Source: CAG-791 sp002449595 (lineage in GTDB: Bacteria; Bacillota; Clostridia; Lachnospirales; Lachnospiraceae). From it: 30,936 bases of DNA. Both the position numbers and the translations under genes were made by a program. The stretch's first letter is position 1. Each line of letters starts with the position of its first letter. The stretch is taken from assembly GCA_946539855.1 (NCBI GenBank), contig CAMNHV010000021.1, positions 1 to 30,936 of the forward strand, given 5' to 3'. Shown here one piece after another: positions 8,007 through 15,916 of this stretch. Below the pieces are notes generated by a model. The model was not told the DNA's origin. It did not search any database and was given only the letters and a program-made list of their open reading frames with translations.

Positions 8007-8822
8007 ATGAAAAAAGGGATCGCACTTGCAATCATCACAGCCGCCTTGCTTATGACGGCCTGCGGGAAGGGCGGGGAGAAGACTCCTGACAGCCAGGCGC
8101 CGGAGAGCACAGCCGCGGCGCAGGAAAAGAAGGAACGGACCGAGATCGCCGATATCGCGGACCTCGCGCATGACGTGAAGGGCGAGGGCGTGCTGACCTA
8201 CGACGAGTACAGGGCGGCGGAGCTCGGCAGCGAAGTCACGATCGAGGCCTATCTGCAGGCAAAACACAAGCTCATCGACGGCAAGGCCAGCCTCTGCACG
8301 CAGGACGCGGACGGCGCGTATTTCGTCTACAAGGTTCCGCTCACGCAGGAGGAGTACGATGCGCTGGAAGTGGGACAGAAGCTGCGCGTGACCGGAAAGA
8401 AGTCGGAGTACTCCCTCGAAGTCGAGATCCTGGACGCGAAGATCGAGAAGCTCGAGGGCGGCAGGTATTTCGCGAGTCCCGCCGACGTGACGGAGCTGCT
8501 CGGCAGGAACAGCTTGATCGATTACCAGAACCTCTTCGTCTCCTTCACGGACATGACGGTGGAGCCGGCGAAGGAAGGCAGCAAGGATGCGATCCTCTAC
8601 AAGTGGGACGGCTCCGGGAAGCAGGGCGACGACCTGTACTTCCACGTCTCCGCGGGCGGCAGGACGTACGAGTTCGTGGTGGAGACGGACCTCTGCGACA
8701 GCTCCTCCGAGGTGTACAAGGCCGCGGAGCAGCTGAAGGTCGGCGACAAGGTCTACCTCGAGGGCTTCCTGTACTGGTATCTCGGCCCCAGCCCGCAAAT
8801 CACCGCGATCGAGGTACAGTGA
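8007..8822 (+). CDS. Lipoprotein with two OB-fold-like domains, function unknown
   Basis: This 271-residue protein has a lipoprotein signal peptide (lipobox LMTAC, Cys19) and a short charged linker. Two beta-rich halves follow. The first (about 60-150) contains the pattern GSEVTIEAYLQ ... YDALEVGQKLRVTGKKS. The second (about 165-271) contains YQNLFVSFTDMTVEP ... AEQLKVGDKVYLEGFLYWY. The recurring 'L-x-V-G-x-K-[VL]-x-[VL]-x-G' element is typical of OB-fold (tRNA_anti-like) modules. The start at 8007 has AGGAG at 7992-7996. The open frame upstream from 7932 is not used because it would bury the signal peptide. It follows the ABC transporter genes and may be an accessory of that exporter or a surface ligand-binding protein. 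No enzyme motif is seen. Confidence 0.7.
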   Translation: MKKGIALAIITAALLMTACGKGGEKTPDSQAPESTAAAQEKKERTEIADIADLAHDVKGEGVLTYDEYRAAELGSEVTIEAYLQAKHKLIDGKASLCTQDADGAYFVYKVPLTQEEYDALEVGQKLRVTGKKSEYSLEVEILDAKIEKLEGGRYFASPADVTELLGRNSLIDYQNLFVSFTDMTVEPAKEGSKDAILYKWDGSGKQGDDLYFHVSAGGRTYEFVVETDLCDSSSEVYKAAEQLKVGDKVYLEGFLYWYLGPSPQITAIEVQ

Positions 8823-8927
8823 CAGGCAGCGGATCCTGCAGGAGCGAAGCGGAGCGGGGAAAATGCACCCGCAGAAGTGCCGTACAATAGTGTCCCGCAG
8901 GGGAAAAACATGATAAACTAAATCTCA

Positions 8928-8963
8928 GGATGTCCGCAGCAAATGCATCGAAGCGGACCATCC
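8928..8963. promoter_or_regulatory. Inverted repeat in the leader of the STAS gene
   Basis: GGATGTCCGC (8928-8937) pairs with GCGGACCATCC (8953-8963), a ten-pair stem with one bulged base, 36 bases before the STAS start. No T tract follows, so it is not a standard terminator. A TGATAAACT extended -10-like element lies just upstream at 8911-8919, without a clear -35. It may be a structured leader or an operator. Confidence 0.4.
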
Positions 8964-8999
8964 CGAACGAAAAGCAACAGATATGAATGGAGGTCATAC

Positions 9000-9299
9000 A
9001 TGCTGAACATCAAGAAGGACGGAACAGACAGCGCACTGACGATGACGCTTGAGGGCAGGCTTGACACGACGACCGCTCCGCAGCTTGAGGAAGAGCTCGC
9101 GGCGAATCTCGACGGCGTCACGGATCTCGTGTTTGAGATCAGCAGCCTCGAGTACATTTCCAGTGCGGGACTCCGTGTTCTCCTTTCGGCGCAGAAGATC
9201 ATGAACAAGCAGGGCGACATGGTCGTCCGCGGTGCGACGGACGAAGTGATGGAGATCTTCGAAGTGACAGGGTTCTCTGATATCCTGACGATCGAGTGA
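9000..9299 (+). CDS. STAS-domain anti-sigma factor antagonist (SpoIIAA/RsbV-like)
   Basis: This 99-residue cytosolic protein is a single STAS domain. The phosphorylation loop is EYISSAGLRVLL, with serines at 54 and 55. In this family a serine here is phosphorylated by an RsbW/SpoIIAB-type kinase and dephosphorylated by a SpoIIE-type PP2C phosphatase, switching partners. Both kinds of partner lie nearby (10882 and 12546), which supports a complete module. GGAGG at 8989-8993 fixes the start. An upstream in-frame ATG at 8943 has no such site and adds a non-conserved tail. The next gene begins 40 bases later and is probably co-transcribed. Confidence 0.88.
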   Translation: MLNIKKDGTDSALTMTLEGRLDTTTAPQLEEELAANLDGVTDLVFEISSLEYISSAGLRVLLSAQKIMNKQGDMVVRGATDEVMEIFEVTGFSDILTIE

Positions 9300-9339
9300 T
9301 TGATTCTGTCTGCGTATGCGCAGATACGGGAACGGGTAT

Positions 9340-9969
9340 ATGAAAACAGAACAGATCTATGTAAACGGGGAAGAGGCCCGCATCGCCGCCGCCATGGACA
9401 AGACGATGGCGTTCGCGGAGCTGGTCGGCTTAGACAGTAAACAGTCCCTGCGCCTTAGGCTGATCGCCGAGGAGATCCTGGGACTTTTGTCCGGCATCAC
9501 GGATAACGATTACACGGCGCTCTTCTGGATCGAAGGAGATGCGAGAAAGTGCGAGACGCACCTCGCGGCGAAAATCGACATGACGGCGGACCGGCGCGAG
9601 GAGCTGCTCGCGACAGCGACCACCGGCAGGAACGAGGCGGCGACCGGCATCATGGGGAAGATCCGCGACATGATCGGCGTCGGGATCCTCGGCATCAACG
9701 AGGCGGCCGGGGTCACGACCGAGCGGGGCGACGGAGCGATGCTGTTCTACGACGCCGGGGTGAACGGAGCGAATTCCGAAGACGGGCTTTCCGTCTGGAC
9801 GCTGGAGAACTACCGCGACACGCTCAGGGATAAATACGGCGACGACGGCGACGACGACGGCTCCTGGGACGAGCTGGAGCGGTCCATCATCGCGAACCTC
9901 GCGGACGACGTCCGCGTCGCGGTGCGGATGGACAAGGTCGAGATCGCAGTGCTGAAGACATTCCGCTAA
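9340..9969 (+). CDS. Degenerate HATPase-like protein of the partner-switching set
   Basis: This 209-residue protein resembles a family seen next to STAS genes in Clostridia and often labelled ATP-binding protein. LRLRLIAEEILGLLSGIT (about residues 38-55) looks like a modified N-box helix of a GHKL/HATPase domain, but the usual E-x-x-x-N is not intact. The middle holds GIMGKIRDMIGVGILG. The C-terminal WDELERSIIANLADDVRVAV is likely the last helix and strand. A GAC-rich run encodes an acidic GDDGDDDG loop. The ATG at 9340 is chosen because conserved sequence begins there, though the ribosome binding site (GGGAACGGG) is weak. It may bind the STAS protein without kinase activity. That is inference. 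Confidence 0.6.
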   Translation: MKTEQIYVNGEEARIAAAMDKTMAFAELVGLDSKQSLRLRLIAEEILGLLSGITDNDYTALFWIEGDARKCETHLAAKIDMTADRREELLATATTGRNEAATGIMGKIRDMIGVGILGINEAAGVTTERGDGAMLFYDAGVNGANSEDGLSVWTLENYRDTLRDKYGDDGDDDGSWDELERSIIANLADDVRVAVRMDKVEIAVLKTFR

Positions 9970-9980
9970 GAAAAAAAGTG

Positions 9981-10009
9981 ACAGCGGGGATCATCCCCGC
10001 TGTTTTTCT
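9981..10009. terminator. Bidirectional rho-independent terminator
   Basis: ACAGCGGGGA (9981-9990) pairs perfectly with TCCCCGCTGT (9994-10003), followed by a TTTTCTT tract on the plus strand. On the minus strand the stem is followed by a T tract too (A run at 9971-9977). It can end both the STAS operon and the leftward membrane-protein gene. Confidence 0.9.
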
Positions 10010-10065
10010 TTATACGCTGATTATTCACGAACTGCCCGAAAGGCTCTCAGGAAACCGAAACCGGA

Positions 10066-10824
10066 TCACAGCCCCAGGTACTTCCTGCGCAGATAGAACG
10101 ACACCCCGAGGATGCCGGCGGTCTCCAGAGCGTAATAGATGACGGAGCTCCAGACGAGGCCGACGCTCTTGCCGAGCACCGTGATGTCCTGCATCCGGAT
10201 CAGGGAGAAGGAGATCAGGTAGAGCACCGCGATGACGCAGGCGAAGATCATCAGCTTCCGGTCATTCAGGAAGATGCCCGTCGCCATGATGCCGAGCAGG
10301 ATCGCGACCAGCATGCCGGCGTACTTGAAGGTGTGCGTGTAGTTGTAGACGGTGACGAAACTGAGGTACTCCCCGGACTGGAGCGCGTAGACCAGGAGCT
10401 GGTTGATGAACGCGCGGTACATCCAGCTGCTGATATCGTAGATGAGCTGCACGCCGATCAGGATGAAGGCCCAGAGCCGGACCAGGGCGGAGATGATATC
10501 CCCGGAGAGGACCGCGAGGTCGTCCCCGAAGACTTCCCGCTGCAGGATCGCCATGTGGAGCTGGTCGTCCTTGTCGATGACCGACAGCTTGCGGCCGAGG
10601 TGTTTATACTGCTTGTAGAAGATAAACGCGATCGCCGCGAGGCGAACCACGCTTAGAAACAACTGGGAATTCCACATGACGTTGTCCGCCATATCCGGCG
10701 TGATCGTGTGATTGCTCCGGATGATGAGACGGATCAGGCCCCGTGCGCTGAGGACCACGAGATGGACGAGCGCGGCCTTAAACAGTGCGGATGAGAGGTA
10801 ATGATCTTTTTTACTCAGATACAA
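10066..10824 (-). CDS. Six-helix integral membrane protein of unknown function, TTG start
   Basis: This 252-residue protein has about six hydrophobic segments, separated by short charged loops (for example FYKQYKHLGRKLSVIDKDDQ) and ending KYLGL. It is not recognised as a known family. No ATG fits near the first helix. A TTG at 10824-10822 is preceded by GAGG (complement of 10832-10835) with a 7-base gap and gives MYLSKKDHYLSSALFKAAL, a convincing N-terminus. The frame is open much further upstream, but that part is antisense to the phosphatase gene and has no helix pattern. The gene lies between the two halves of a partner-switching set and is divergent from the phosphatase by only 57 bases, so a shared control region or shared function is plausible. 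Confidence 0.68.
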   Translation of the reverse strand: MYLSKKDHYLSSALFKAALVHLVVLSARGLIRLIIRSNHTITPDMADNVMWNSQLFLSVVRLAAIAFIFYKQYKHLGRKLSVIDKDDQLHMAILQREVFGDDLAVLSGDIISALVRLWAFILIGVQLIYDISSWMYRAFINQLLVYALQSGEYLSFVTVYNYTHTFKYAGMLVAILLGIMATGIFLNDRKLMIFACVIAVLYLISFSLIRMQDITVLGKSVGLVWSSVIYYALETAGILGVSFYLRRKYLGL

Positions 10825-10840
10825 TGGGAGACCTCGCGCG

Positions 10841-10857
10841 GCGGCCGCACCGGCCGC
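10841..10857. promoter_or_regulatory. GC-rich dyad in the 57-base divergent gap
   Basis: GCGGCCG (10841-10847) and CGGCCGC (10851-10857) form a perfect 7-bp inverted repeat around CAC, between the divergent membrane-protein and phosphatase genes. It may be an operator or an mRNA hairpin. No convincing -35/-10 pair was found in this short gap, so promoters may lie partly inside the coding sequences. Confidence 0.4.
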
Positions 10858-10881
10858 TGAAGAGATTACAGTGGTGCTGAA

Positions 10882-12549
10882 ATGACATCTGCCGACAAAA
10901 AGATTATAACACGGAAAAAGCGCGGCCAGAGCGTCATATTTAAGAGCCTGTTCGGACTTTTCCTGCTGCTGTTCACGTATTCCTCGATCATCAGCATGAT
11001 CGGGTACCGGAGCTTCACGACCGCGATGCTCGACCAGTACGCGGAAGGCGCGTTCCTGACCGCCAACAGCGCGGCGGACGAGCTCGAGCCGTGGCGGATG
11101 GACGAATACGCTGAGAGCATGGGCGAGACCAAGCGCTACACGGACGTGCTGAATGCGCTGCATGACCTGTGCAACACCCAGGGCGCGACGTTTATCTACG
11201 TGATCCAGCCGGACACGACGGACTACGCGCACATCCGGTTCCTGTTCTCCGCGGCGAATGACGATGTGAAGTACAAGGTGTACGACTTCGGCTATCTGCG
11301 GGAGACGACCAACCACGAGTACAGGATCAAGTACCGCCAGCTGTACGAGGGAGGGTCGGACCGCGAGCTCGTCATCCGGGACTCCGGATACATCGAGACG
11401 GACAGCCACATCACCGCGATGATACCGATCCGCTGGGAGGGAGAGACCCTGGGGATCCTGTGCGTCCAGCGGCAGATGGATAAGCTGACGCAGGCGCGCA
11501 ACGGCTACCTGATCCGGGCCCTGATCGCATTGATCTTACTCGCGTCACTCATGATCGCCGGGCAGGGCTATTACCTCAACAGGGTGCTCCTTCGCCCCTT
11601 GAGCCTCATCATGGACGAGGCGGAGCGCTACGCGAAGGAAAACACGCCGGCGAAGACGAAGCTCTCCGACGAGATCAACACCGGCGACGAGATCGGCCAG
11701 CTCGCGGACACGATCGACCAGATGGAAGAGCGGATCGAGGAATACGTCGGGGACCTGACGAAGATCACGGCCGAGAAGGAGCGCATGAACACGGAGCTGT
11801 CCGTCGCGACGCGCATCCAGGAGGGCATGCTGCCGAGCCGTTTTCCCGCGTTCCCGGAGCGCTCCGATTTCGACATCTACGCGGCGATGGACCCCGCGAG
11901 GGAAGTCGGCGGCGACTTCTACAACTTCTTCTTCACCGATGACGACCACCTGTGCATGATGATCGCCGACGTCTCGGGAAAAGGAATACCGGCCGCCCTC
12001 TACATGATGGCCAGCATGATCCTTCTGCGCGACCACGCCTCGAGCGGCATGACGCCCGCGCAGATCCTGCAGGACACCAACGAAGCGCTTATTGCCAGCA
12101 ACGACCAGGAGATGTTCGTCACGGTCTGGCTCGGGGTCCTCGAGGTCTCCACGGGCAAGGTGATCGCCGCGAACGCCGGGCACGAGTACCCGGTGCTCCG
12201 CAGGCCGGGCGGGCAGTTTGAGCTGTTCAAGGACTGCCACGGCTTCGTGCTCGGCGGCATGGAGGGGATGAAATACCGCGACTACGAGTTCACGCTTGAG
12301 CCCGGGAGCATGCTTTTCCTCTATACGGACGGCCTCCCGGAGGCGTCGGATGCGGAGAAAGCGATGTTCGGAACGGACCGGATGATCGCCGCGTTAAACG
12401 GGGCGGGAGAGACCTCCCCGCAGGAAGTCCTCCGGCACATGCGCGCGGCGGTGGATGGCTTCGTGAAGGACGCGGAGCAGTTCGACGATCTCACGATGCT
12501 GTGCGTGCATTACATAGGGAGAACGGACACGGAGGAAGGAACGAAATGA
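10882..12549 (+). CDS. Membrane-bound SpoIIE-type PP2C serine phosphatase with sensor and HAMP domains
   Basis: This 555-residue protein has a first membrane helix (about 22-42), an extracellular sensor region (about 43-207), a second helix (about 210-230), a HAMP segment (LLRPLSLIMDEAERY onward), a coiled coil, and a C-terminal SpoIIE/RsbU-type phosphatase domain (about 320-550). Metal-binding motifs are intact: REVGGDFY (Asp345), IADVSGKG (Asp363), LYTDGLPEA and QFDDLTML. In this family the enzyme dephosphorylates a STAS protein in response to an outside signal. The likely target is the STAS protein at 9000. The start has only a weak ribosome binding site. The stop overlaps the next start (ATGA at 12546-12549), coupling it to the kinase gene. 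The extracellular ligand is unknown. Confidence 0.9.
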   Translation: MTSADKKIITRKKRGQSVIFKSLFGLFLLLFTYSSIISMIGYRSFTTAMLDQYAEGAFLTANSAADELEPWRMDEYAESMGETKRYTDVLNALHDLCNTQGATFIYVIQPDTTDYAHIRFLFSAANDDVKYKVYDFGYLRETTNHEYRIKYRQLYEGGSDRELVIRDSGYIETDSHITAMIPIRWEGETLGILCVQRQMDKLTQARNGYLIRALIALILLASLMIAGQGYYLNRVLLRPLSLIMDEAERYAKENTPAKTKLSDEINTGDEIGQLADTIDQMEERIEEYVGDLTKITAEKERMNTELSVATRIQEGMLPSRFPAFPERSDFDIYAAMDPAREVGGDFYNFFFTDDDHLCMMIADVSGKGIPAALYMMASMILLRDHASSGMTPAQILQDTNEALIASNDQEMFVTVWLGVLEVSTGKVIAANAGHEYPVLRRPGGQFELFKDCHGFVLGGMEGMKYRDYEFTLEPGSMLFLYTDGLPEASDAEKAMFGTDRMIAALNGAGETSPQEVLRHMRAAVDGFVKDAEQFDDLTMLCVHYIGRTDTEEGTK

Positions 12550-12953
12550 AAGAACTGACGATCCCGGCGAAAACAGGGAACCTTCCCATGGCGACAGGCT
12601 TCGTGACGAAGACGCTCGAGGAGATGGGCTGCCCCGCGAAGCCGATGTTCCAGATCGAAGTCTCGGTCGACGAGCTGTTTACGAATATTGCGAGCTACGC
12701 GTACCCGGACGGGGACGGGACGGCGACGATCCGGATCGACGATTCGGAGAAGGGAGCGATAACGATTTCGCTCATCGACTGGGGCGTGCCGTTCGACCCG
12801 CTTCAGCACGAGGACCCGGACATCTCGCTCCTTGCGGAGGACCGGCCGATCGGCGGCCTCGGCATCTTCATGGTCAGGAAGACGATGGACGACGTGAAGT
12901 ACGAATACAGGGACGGGATGAACATCCTCACGATCCGTAAACGCTGGGAATAA
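12546..12953 (+). CDS. RsbW/SpoIIAB-like serine kinase (HATPase anti-sigma-type)
   Basis: This 135-residue cytosolic protein is a GHKL ATPase domain. The N-box is EVSVDELFTNIASYAY (Glu43, Asn47), the G1 box is IDWGVPFDP (Asp78), and the G2 box is GGLGIFMVRK (from 103). In this family it phosphorylates the STAS serine and binds an output partner, classically a sigma factor. GGAAGGA lies just upstream of the ATG. The gene overlaps the phosphatase by four bases, a common kinase-phosphatase pairing. Together with the STAS protein at 9000 the module has kinase, phosphatase and substrate. No sigma factor or effector is in the window, so the output is unknown. Confidence 0.88.
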   Translation: MKELTIPAKTGNLPMATGFVTKTLEEMGCPAKPMFQIEVSVDELFTNIASYAYPDGDGTATIRIDDSEKGAITISLIDWGVPFDPLQHEDPDISLLAEDRPIGGLGIFMVRKTMDDVKYEYRDGMNILTIRKRWE

Positions 12954-13022
12954 TGCGGTATTTCCGGCAGGATGACCCGGAAAGGCCCGGCTGGAGCCGT
13001 CAGACAGTTCCGGAACAAACAG

Positions 13023-13079
13023 GATCCCGCCGCGGATTCCGTGCAGTAAGTTAAAGCACGGTTCTGCGGAGGGATCTTT
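13023..13079 (+). terminator. Long imperfect hairpin, likely terminator of the phosphatase-kinase operon
   Basis: GATCCC at 13023 pairs with GGGATC ending at 13076. The stem continues with few mismatches (CCGC/GCGG, CCGTGC/GCACGG) around an 11-base loop, and TTTAATTG follows. The 310-base gap 12954-13263 holds this hairpin, the promoter region described next, and otherwise nothing recognisable. Confidence 0.6.
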
Positions 13080-13137
13080 AATTGTCAGAAAATATAGACA
13101 AAAACATCGGCAATAAATGAAAACTGTACAGCAATTT

Positions 13138-13171
13138 TTGTAAAACGTTTTCGTAACGGCGATGCTATAAC
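13138..13171 (+). promoter_or_regulatory. Putative promoter and operator of the sugar ABC operon
   Basis: An extended -10-like TGCTATAAC lies at 13163-13171 in an AT-rich stretch. The palindrome AAAACGTTTT (13142-13151) sits just upstream and resembles a LacI-family (including CcpA-like) operator core, though the outer bases do not match the CcpA consensus. There is no good -35 at the usual distance, so activator help (perhaps the AraC protein at 16826) is plausible. A GAAAC-A-GTTTC dyad follows in the leader near 13214-13224. Confidence 0.45.
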
Positions 13172-13263
13172 AGTATTGTACGGAAATTTTTTCTATAAAG
13201 GCCTTATAGAAACAGAAACAGTTTCAGCAGCATCACCATTCATCAGGTACTCAGGAGGGTAAC

Positions 13264-14718
13264 ATGAAGAAGAGAATTATGGCAGCAGTTCTGTCAACTG
13301 TTCTTGCGATGTCAGCTCTCGCAGGCTGTGGCGCGGCTCCGGCAGCTCCGGCGGCGGCTCCTGCGGAAGAGGCAAAGGAAGAAGCAGCGGAAGAAGCTCC
13401 CGCAGCGGAAGCTGAGGAGAAGACCGAAGAGGCAGCGGCTCCCGCAGCAGGCGGAACCATCAACCTCTGGTCCTTCACGGACGAAGTTCCGGGCATGGTC
13501 GACAAGTACATCGAGGAACATCCGGATTTCGGTTTTGACGTAAACACGACTATCATTGCGACGACGGAAGGTGCTTATCAGCCGGCACTTGACCAGGCAC
13601 TGCAGGCGGGCGGCGCGGAAGCTCCCGATATGTACTGCGCGGAGGCCGCTTTCGTCCTGAAGTATTCCCAGGGCGACATGAGCGACTTCGCAATGCCTTA
13701 CAAGGATCTCGGCATTGACATTGACAAGGCCATCGCGGACGCTGACATCGCTCAGTACTCTGTCGATATCGGCACGAACCCGGCAGGCGACGTCGATGCA
13801 CTCGGCTACCAGGCAACCGGCGGCGCATTCATCTATCGCCGTTCCATCGCGAAGGACGTCTTCGGCACGGACGATCCGGAGAAGATCGCTGAGATCATCG
13901 GCTCCGGCACCGATTCCTGGGACAAGTTCTTCGAAGCAGCTGCAACCCTGAAGGAAAAGGGTGTTGCGATCGTCTCCGGCGACGGCGACGTGTGGCACGC
14001 AGTTGAGAACAGCTCCGAGAAGGGCTGGCTCAACGAGGACGGCAAGCTTCACATCGATCCCAAGAGAGAAGCGTTCCTTGACATCTCCAAGAGCCTGACC
14101 GACAACGGCTGGTCCAACCAGACGCAGGACTGGCAGGATGCATGGTTCGCAGACATGAAGGGTGAAGGCGCACAGCCTGTGTTCGGTTTCTTCGGACCCG
14201 CATGGCTCATCAACTACACGCTGGCTCCTAACTGCGGCGGTGAAAAGGTTGGCGAAGGCACTTACGGCGACTGGGCAGCATGCGCACCTCCGATCGGCTT
14301 CTTCTGGGGCGGCACATGGGTTCTCGCAAACAAGAACATGGACGAGTCCAAGAAGGCAGCAGTTGCAGAGCTGATCAACTGGATCACTCTTGACAGCAGC
14401 GAAGACGGCCTGCAGTACAAGTGGGCAAACGGCACTCTGAACGGCGAAGGCGGCACGAAGGATTCCGTCGCTTCCGGTACCGTCATGAGCAAGTCCAACG
14501 GCGAGCTTGAGTTCCTCGGCGGCCAGAACATGTTCGACGTCTTTGTTCCCGCGAACGCTTACGCAAACGGCAAGAACCTGACCCAGTACGACGAGTCCAT
14601 CAACATGGCCTGGAGAGATCAGGTACGTGCATACGCGGCAGGCGAAAAGGATCGTGACGCTGCGATCGCAGACTTCAAGCAGACCGTCAGCGACAACCTC
14701 GGCATCGAAGCGGAATAA
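13264..14718 (+). CDS. Carbohydrate ABC transporter substrate-binding lipoprotein
   Basis: This 484-residue protein has a lipoprotein signal peptide (lipobox ALAGC, Cys22), an Ala/Glu/Pro-rich linker (about 23-65) and a family-1 extracellular solute-binding fold starting GTINLWSFTDEVPGMVDKY. Aromatic-rich stretches such as NGWSNQTQDWQDAWF and FFWGGTWVL are typical of oligosaccharide binders. It should capture a sugar outside the membrane and deliver it to the permeases at 14933 and 15916. AGGAGGGT at 13252-13259 gives a strong start. A hairpin after the stop probably favours high expression relative to the permeases. No ATPase gene is present, as is usual for CUT1 systems that share MsmK-type ATPases. 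The GH3 gene downstream hints at xylo- or gluco-oligosaccharides. Confidence 0.9.
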   Translation: MKKRIMAAVLSTVLAMSALAGCGAAPAAPAAAPAEEAKEEAAEEAPAAEAEEKTEEAAAPAAGGTINLWSFTDEVPGMVDKYIEEHPDFGFDVNTTIIATTEGAYQPALDQALQAGGAEAPDMYCAEAAFVLKYSQGDMSDFAMPYKDLGIDIDKAIADADIAQYSVDIGTNPAGDVDALGYQATGGAFIYRRSIAKDVFGTDDPEKIAEIIGSGTDSWDKFFEAAATLKEKGVAIVSGDGDVWHAVENSSEKGWLNEDGKLHIDPKREAFLDISKSLTDNGWSNQTQDWQDAWFADMKGEGAQPVFGFFGPAWLINYTLAPNCGGEKVGEGTYGDWAACAPPIGFFWGGTWVLANKNMDESKKAAVAELINWITLDSSEDGLQYKWANGTLNGEGGTKDSVASGTVMSKSNGELEFLGGQNMFDVFVPANAYANGKNLTQYDESINMAWRDQVRAYAAGEKDRDAAIADFKQTVSDNLGIEAE

Positions 14719-14764
14719 TTCCGGGCCGGGACAGACAATAAGTCATTAAACGTTCCTCTTTACC

Positions 14765-14801
14765 GGGGTGTGGGATGAACTCCATCCCACACCCCCTCTT
14801 T
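14765..14801 (+). terminator. Intercistronic hairpin between binding-protein and permease genes
   Basis: A perfect 13-bp stem (14765-14777 with 14783-14795, GGGGTGTGGGATG) encloses AACTC and is followed by a weak CCTCTTTAT tail. It likely acts as a partial terminator or an mRNA 3'-end stabiliser, giving more binding protein than permease. Two smaller hairpins follow in the leader (14815-14828 with a GAGA loop, and 14878-14897). Confidence 0.75.
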
Positions 14802-14932
14802 ATACCTTAAATTAGCGGGGAGACCCGCAAACAGCAGCAGTCATCCGGCTTTTTGAAATATGAGTCACACGGTCTCCCGGCAGGCCACCAGCTGCCGCGA
14901 AGACACGCCCAGATCCTTTGGAGAGACAAGCT

Positions 14933-15916
14933 ATGAAAAAGAAAAGCTTCAGCTACGCGAAATACGGCTACATTTTCACGCTGCCGTTCACGATCGCGTA
15001 TCTCATCTTCTCGGCGTATCCGACGCTGTACACCGCGATCATCGGATTCACCGACTTAAAGGGCATCGGCAAGACGGACTGGCACTTCCTGAAGGAACCC
15101 TTTGCCAACTTCGTCACGATCCTGACGAGCCCGACCTTCCAGAACGCATTCAAGAATACGGTATTCCTGTGGGTGTGCAACTTCATCCCGCAGCTTCTCC
15201 TCGCGCTTCTTCTCGCCGCGTGGTTCACGGACAGAAGATTCAAGATCCCGGGAGAAGGCGCATTCAAAGTCATGTTCTACATGCCGAACATCATCACGGC
15301 GGCGACGATCGCGATCCTGTTCAATGCCCTTTTCGGCTACCCGATGGGCCCTGTCAATGACCTGCTGACAAGGTTCGGCTTCATCAGCCAGCCCTATAAC
15401 TTCCTCGTCAAGAAGAGCGTCGCAAAGGGCGTCGTCATCTTCATCCAGACCTGGATGTGGTACGGCTACACAATGATCATCCTGATCTCCGGCATCCTCG
15501 GCATCAGCCCTGAGATCTTCGAAGCGGCGGAAGTCGACGGCGCGAACGGCTGGCAGACCTTCTGGCACGTGACGCTCCCGAACATCCGGACCATCATGCT
15601 GTTCACTCTCGTCACGAGCCTCATCGGCGGCCTGAACATGTTCGATATCCCGAGGCTGTTCTTGATGGGCGGCCCCGACAACGCGACGCTGACGACGAGC
15701 GTATTCATCTACAACCAGGCGTTCTCCGGCAGCTACATGTACAACCGCGCGGCTGCGGCAAGCATGATCATGTTCATCATCATCAGTGCGGTATCCGGCA
15801 TCATGTTCTACTTCCTGCGCGATAAGGACGAGGCGAAGCTGCACAAAGTCATGAAGCAGCAGATCAAGGCGGAACGCAGGCGTCAGAAAGAACTGGCAAA
15901 AGGAGGACAGGCGTAA
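14933..15916 (+). CDS. Sugar ABC transporter permease (MalF/UgpA type)
   Basis: This 327-residue integral membrane protein has six predicted helices. The ABC-permease EAA loop, EAAEVDGANGWQTFWHVTLP, contacts the ATPase. It is one half of the CUT1-type channel working with the binding protein at 13264. The ATG at 14933 has GGAGAG at 14920-14925. A TTG further upstream at 14918 is open but would absorb that site. The C-terminus is a charged cytosolic tail (KAERRRQKELAKGGQA). Its stop shares one base with the next start (TAATG), so the two permeases are coupled. Confidence 0.9.
   Translation: MKKKSFSYAKYGYIFTLPFTIAYLIFSAYPTLYTAIIGFTDLKGIGKTDWHFLKEPFANFVTILTSPTFQNAFKNTVFLWVCNFIPQLLLALLLAAWFTDRRFKIPGEGAFKVMFYMPNIITAATIAILFNALFGYPMGPVNDLLTRFGFISQPYNFLVKKSVAKGVVIFIQTWMWYGYTMIILISGILGISPEIFEAAEVDGANGWQTFWHVTLPNIRTIMLFTLVTSLIGGLNMFDIPRLFLMGGPDNATLTTSVFIYNQAFSGSYMYNRAAAASMIMFIIISAVSGIMFYFLRDKDEAKLHKVMKQQIKAERRRQKELAKGGQA

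Noticed and set aside
10825..11409. Extension of the leftward membrane-protein frame to 447 codons
   Set aside because: The extra part is antisense to the well-supported phosphatase gene, lacks membrane helices and has no ribosome binding site. The TTG start with GAGG explains the gene.
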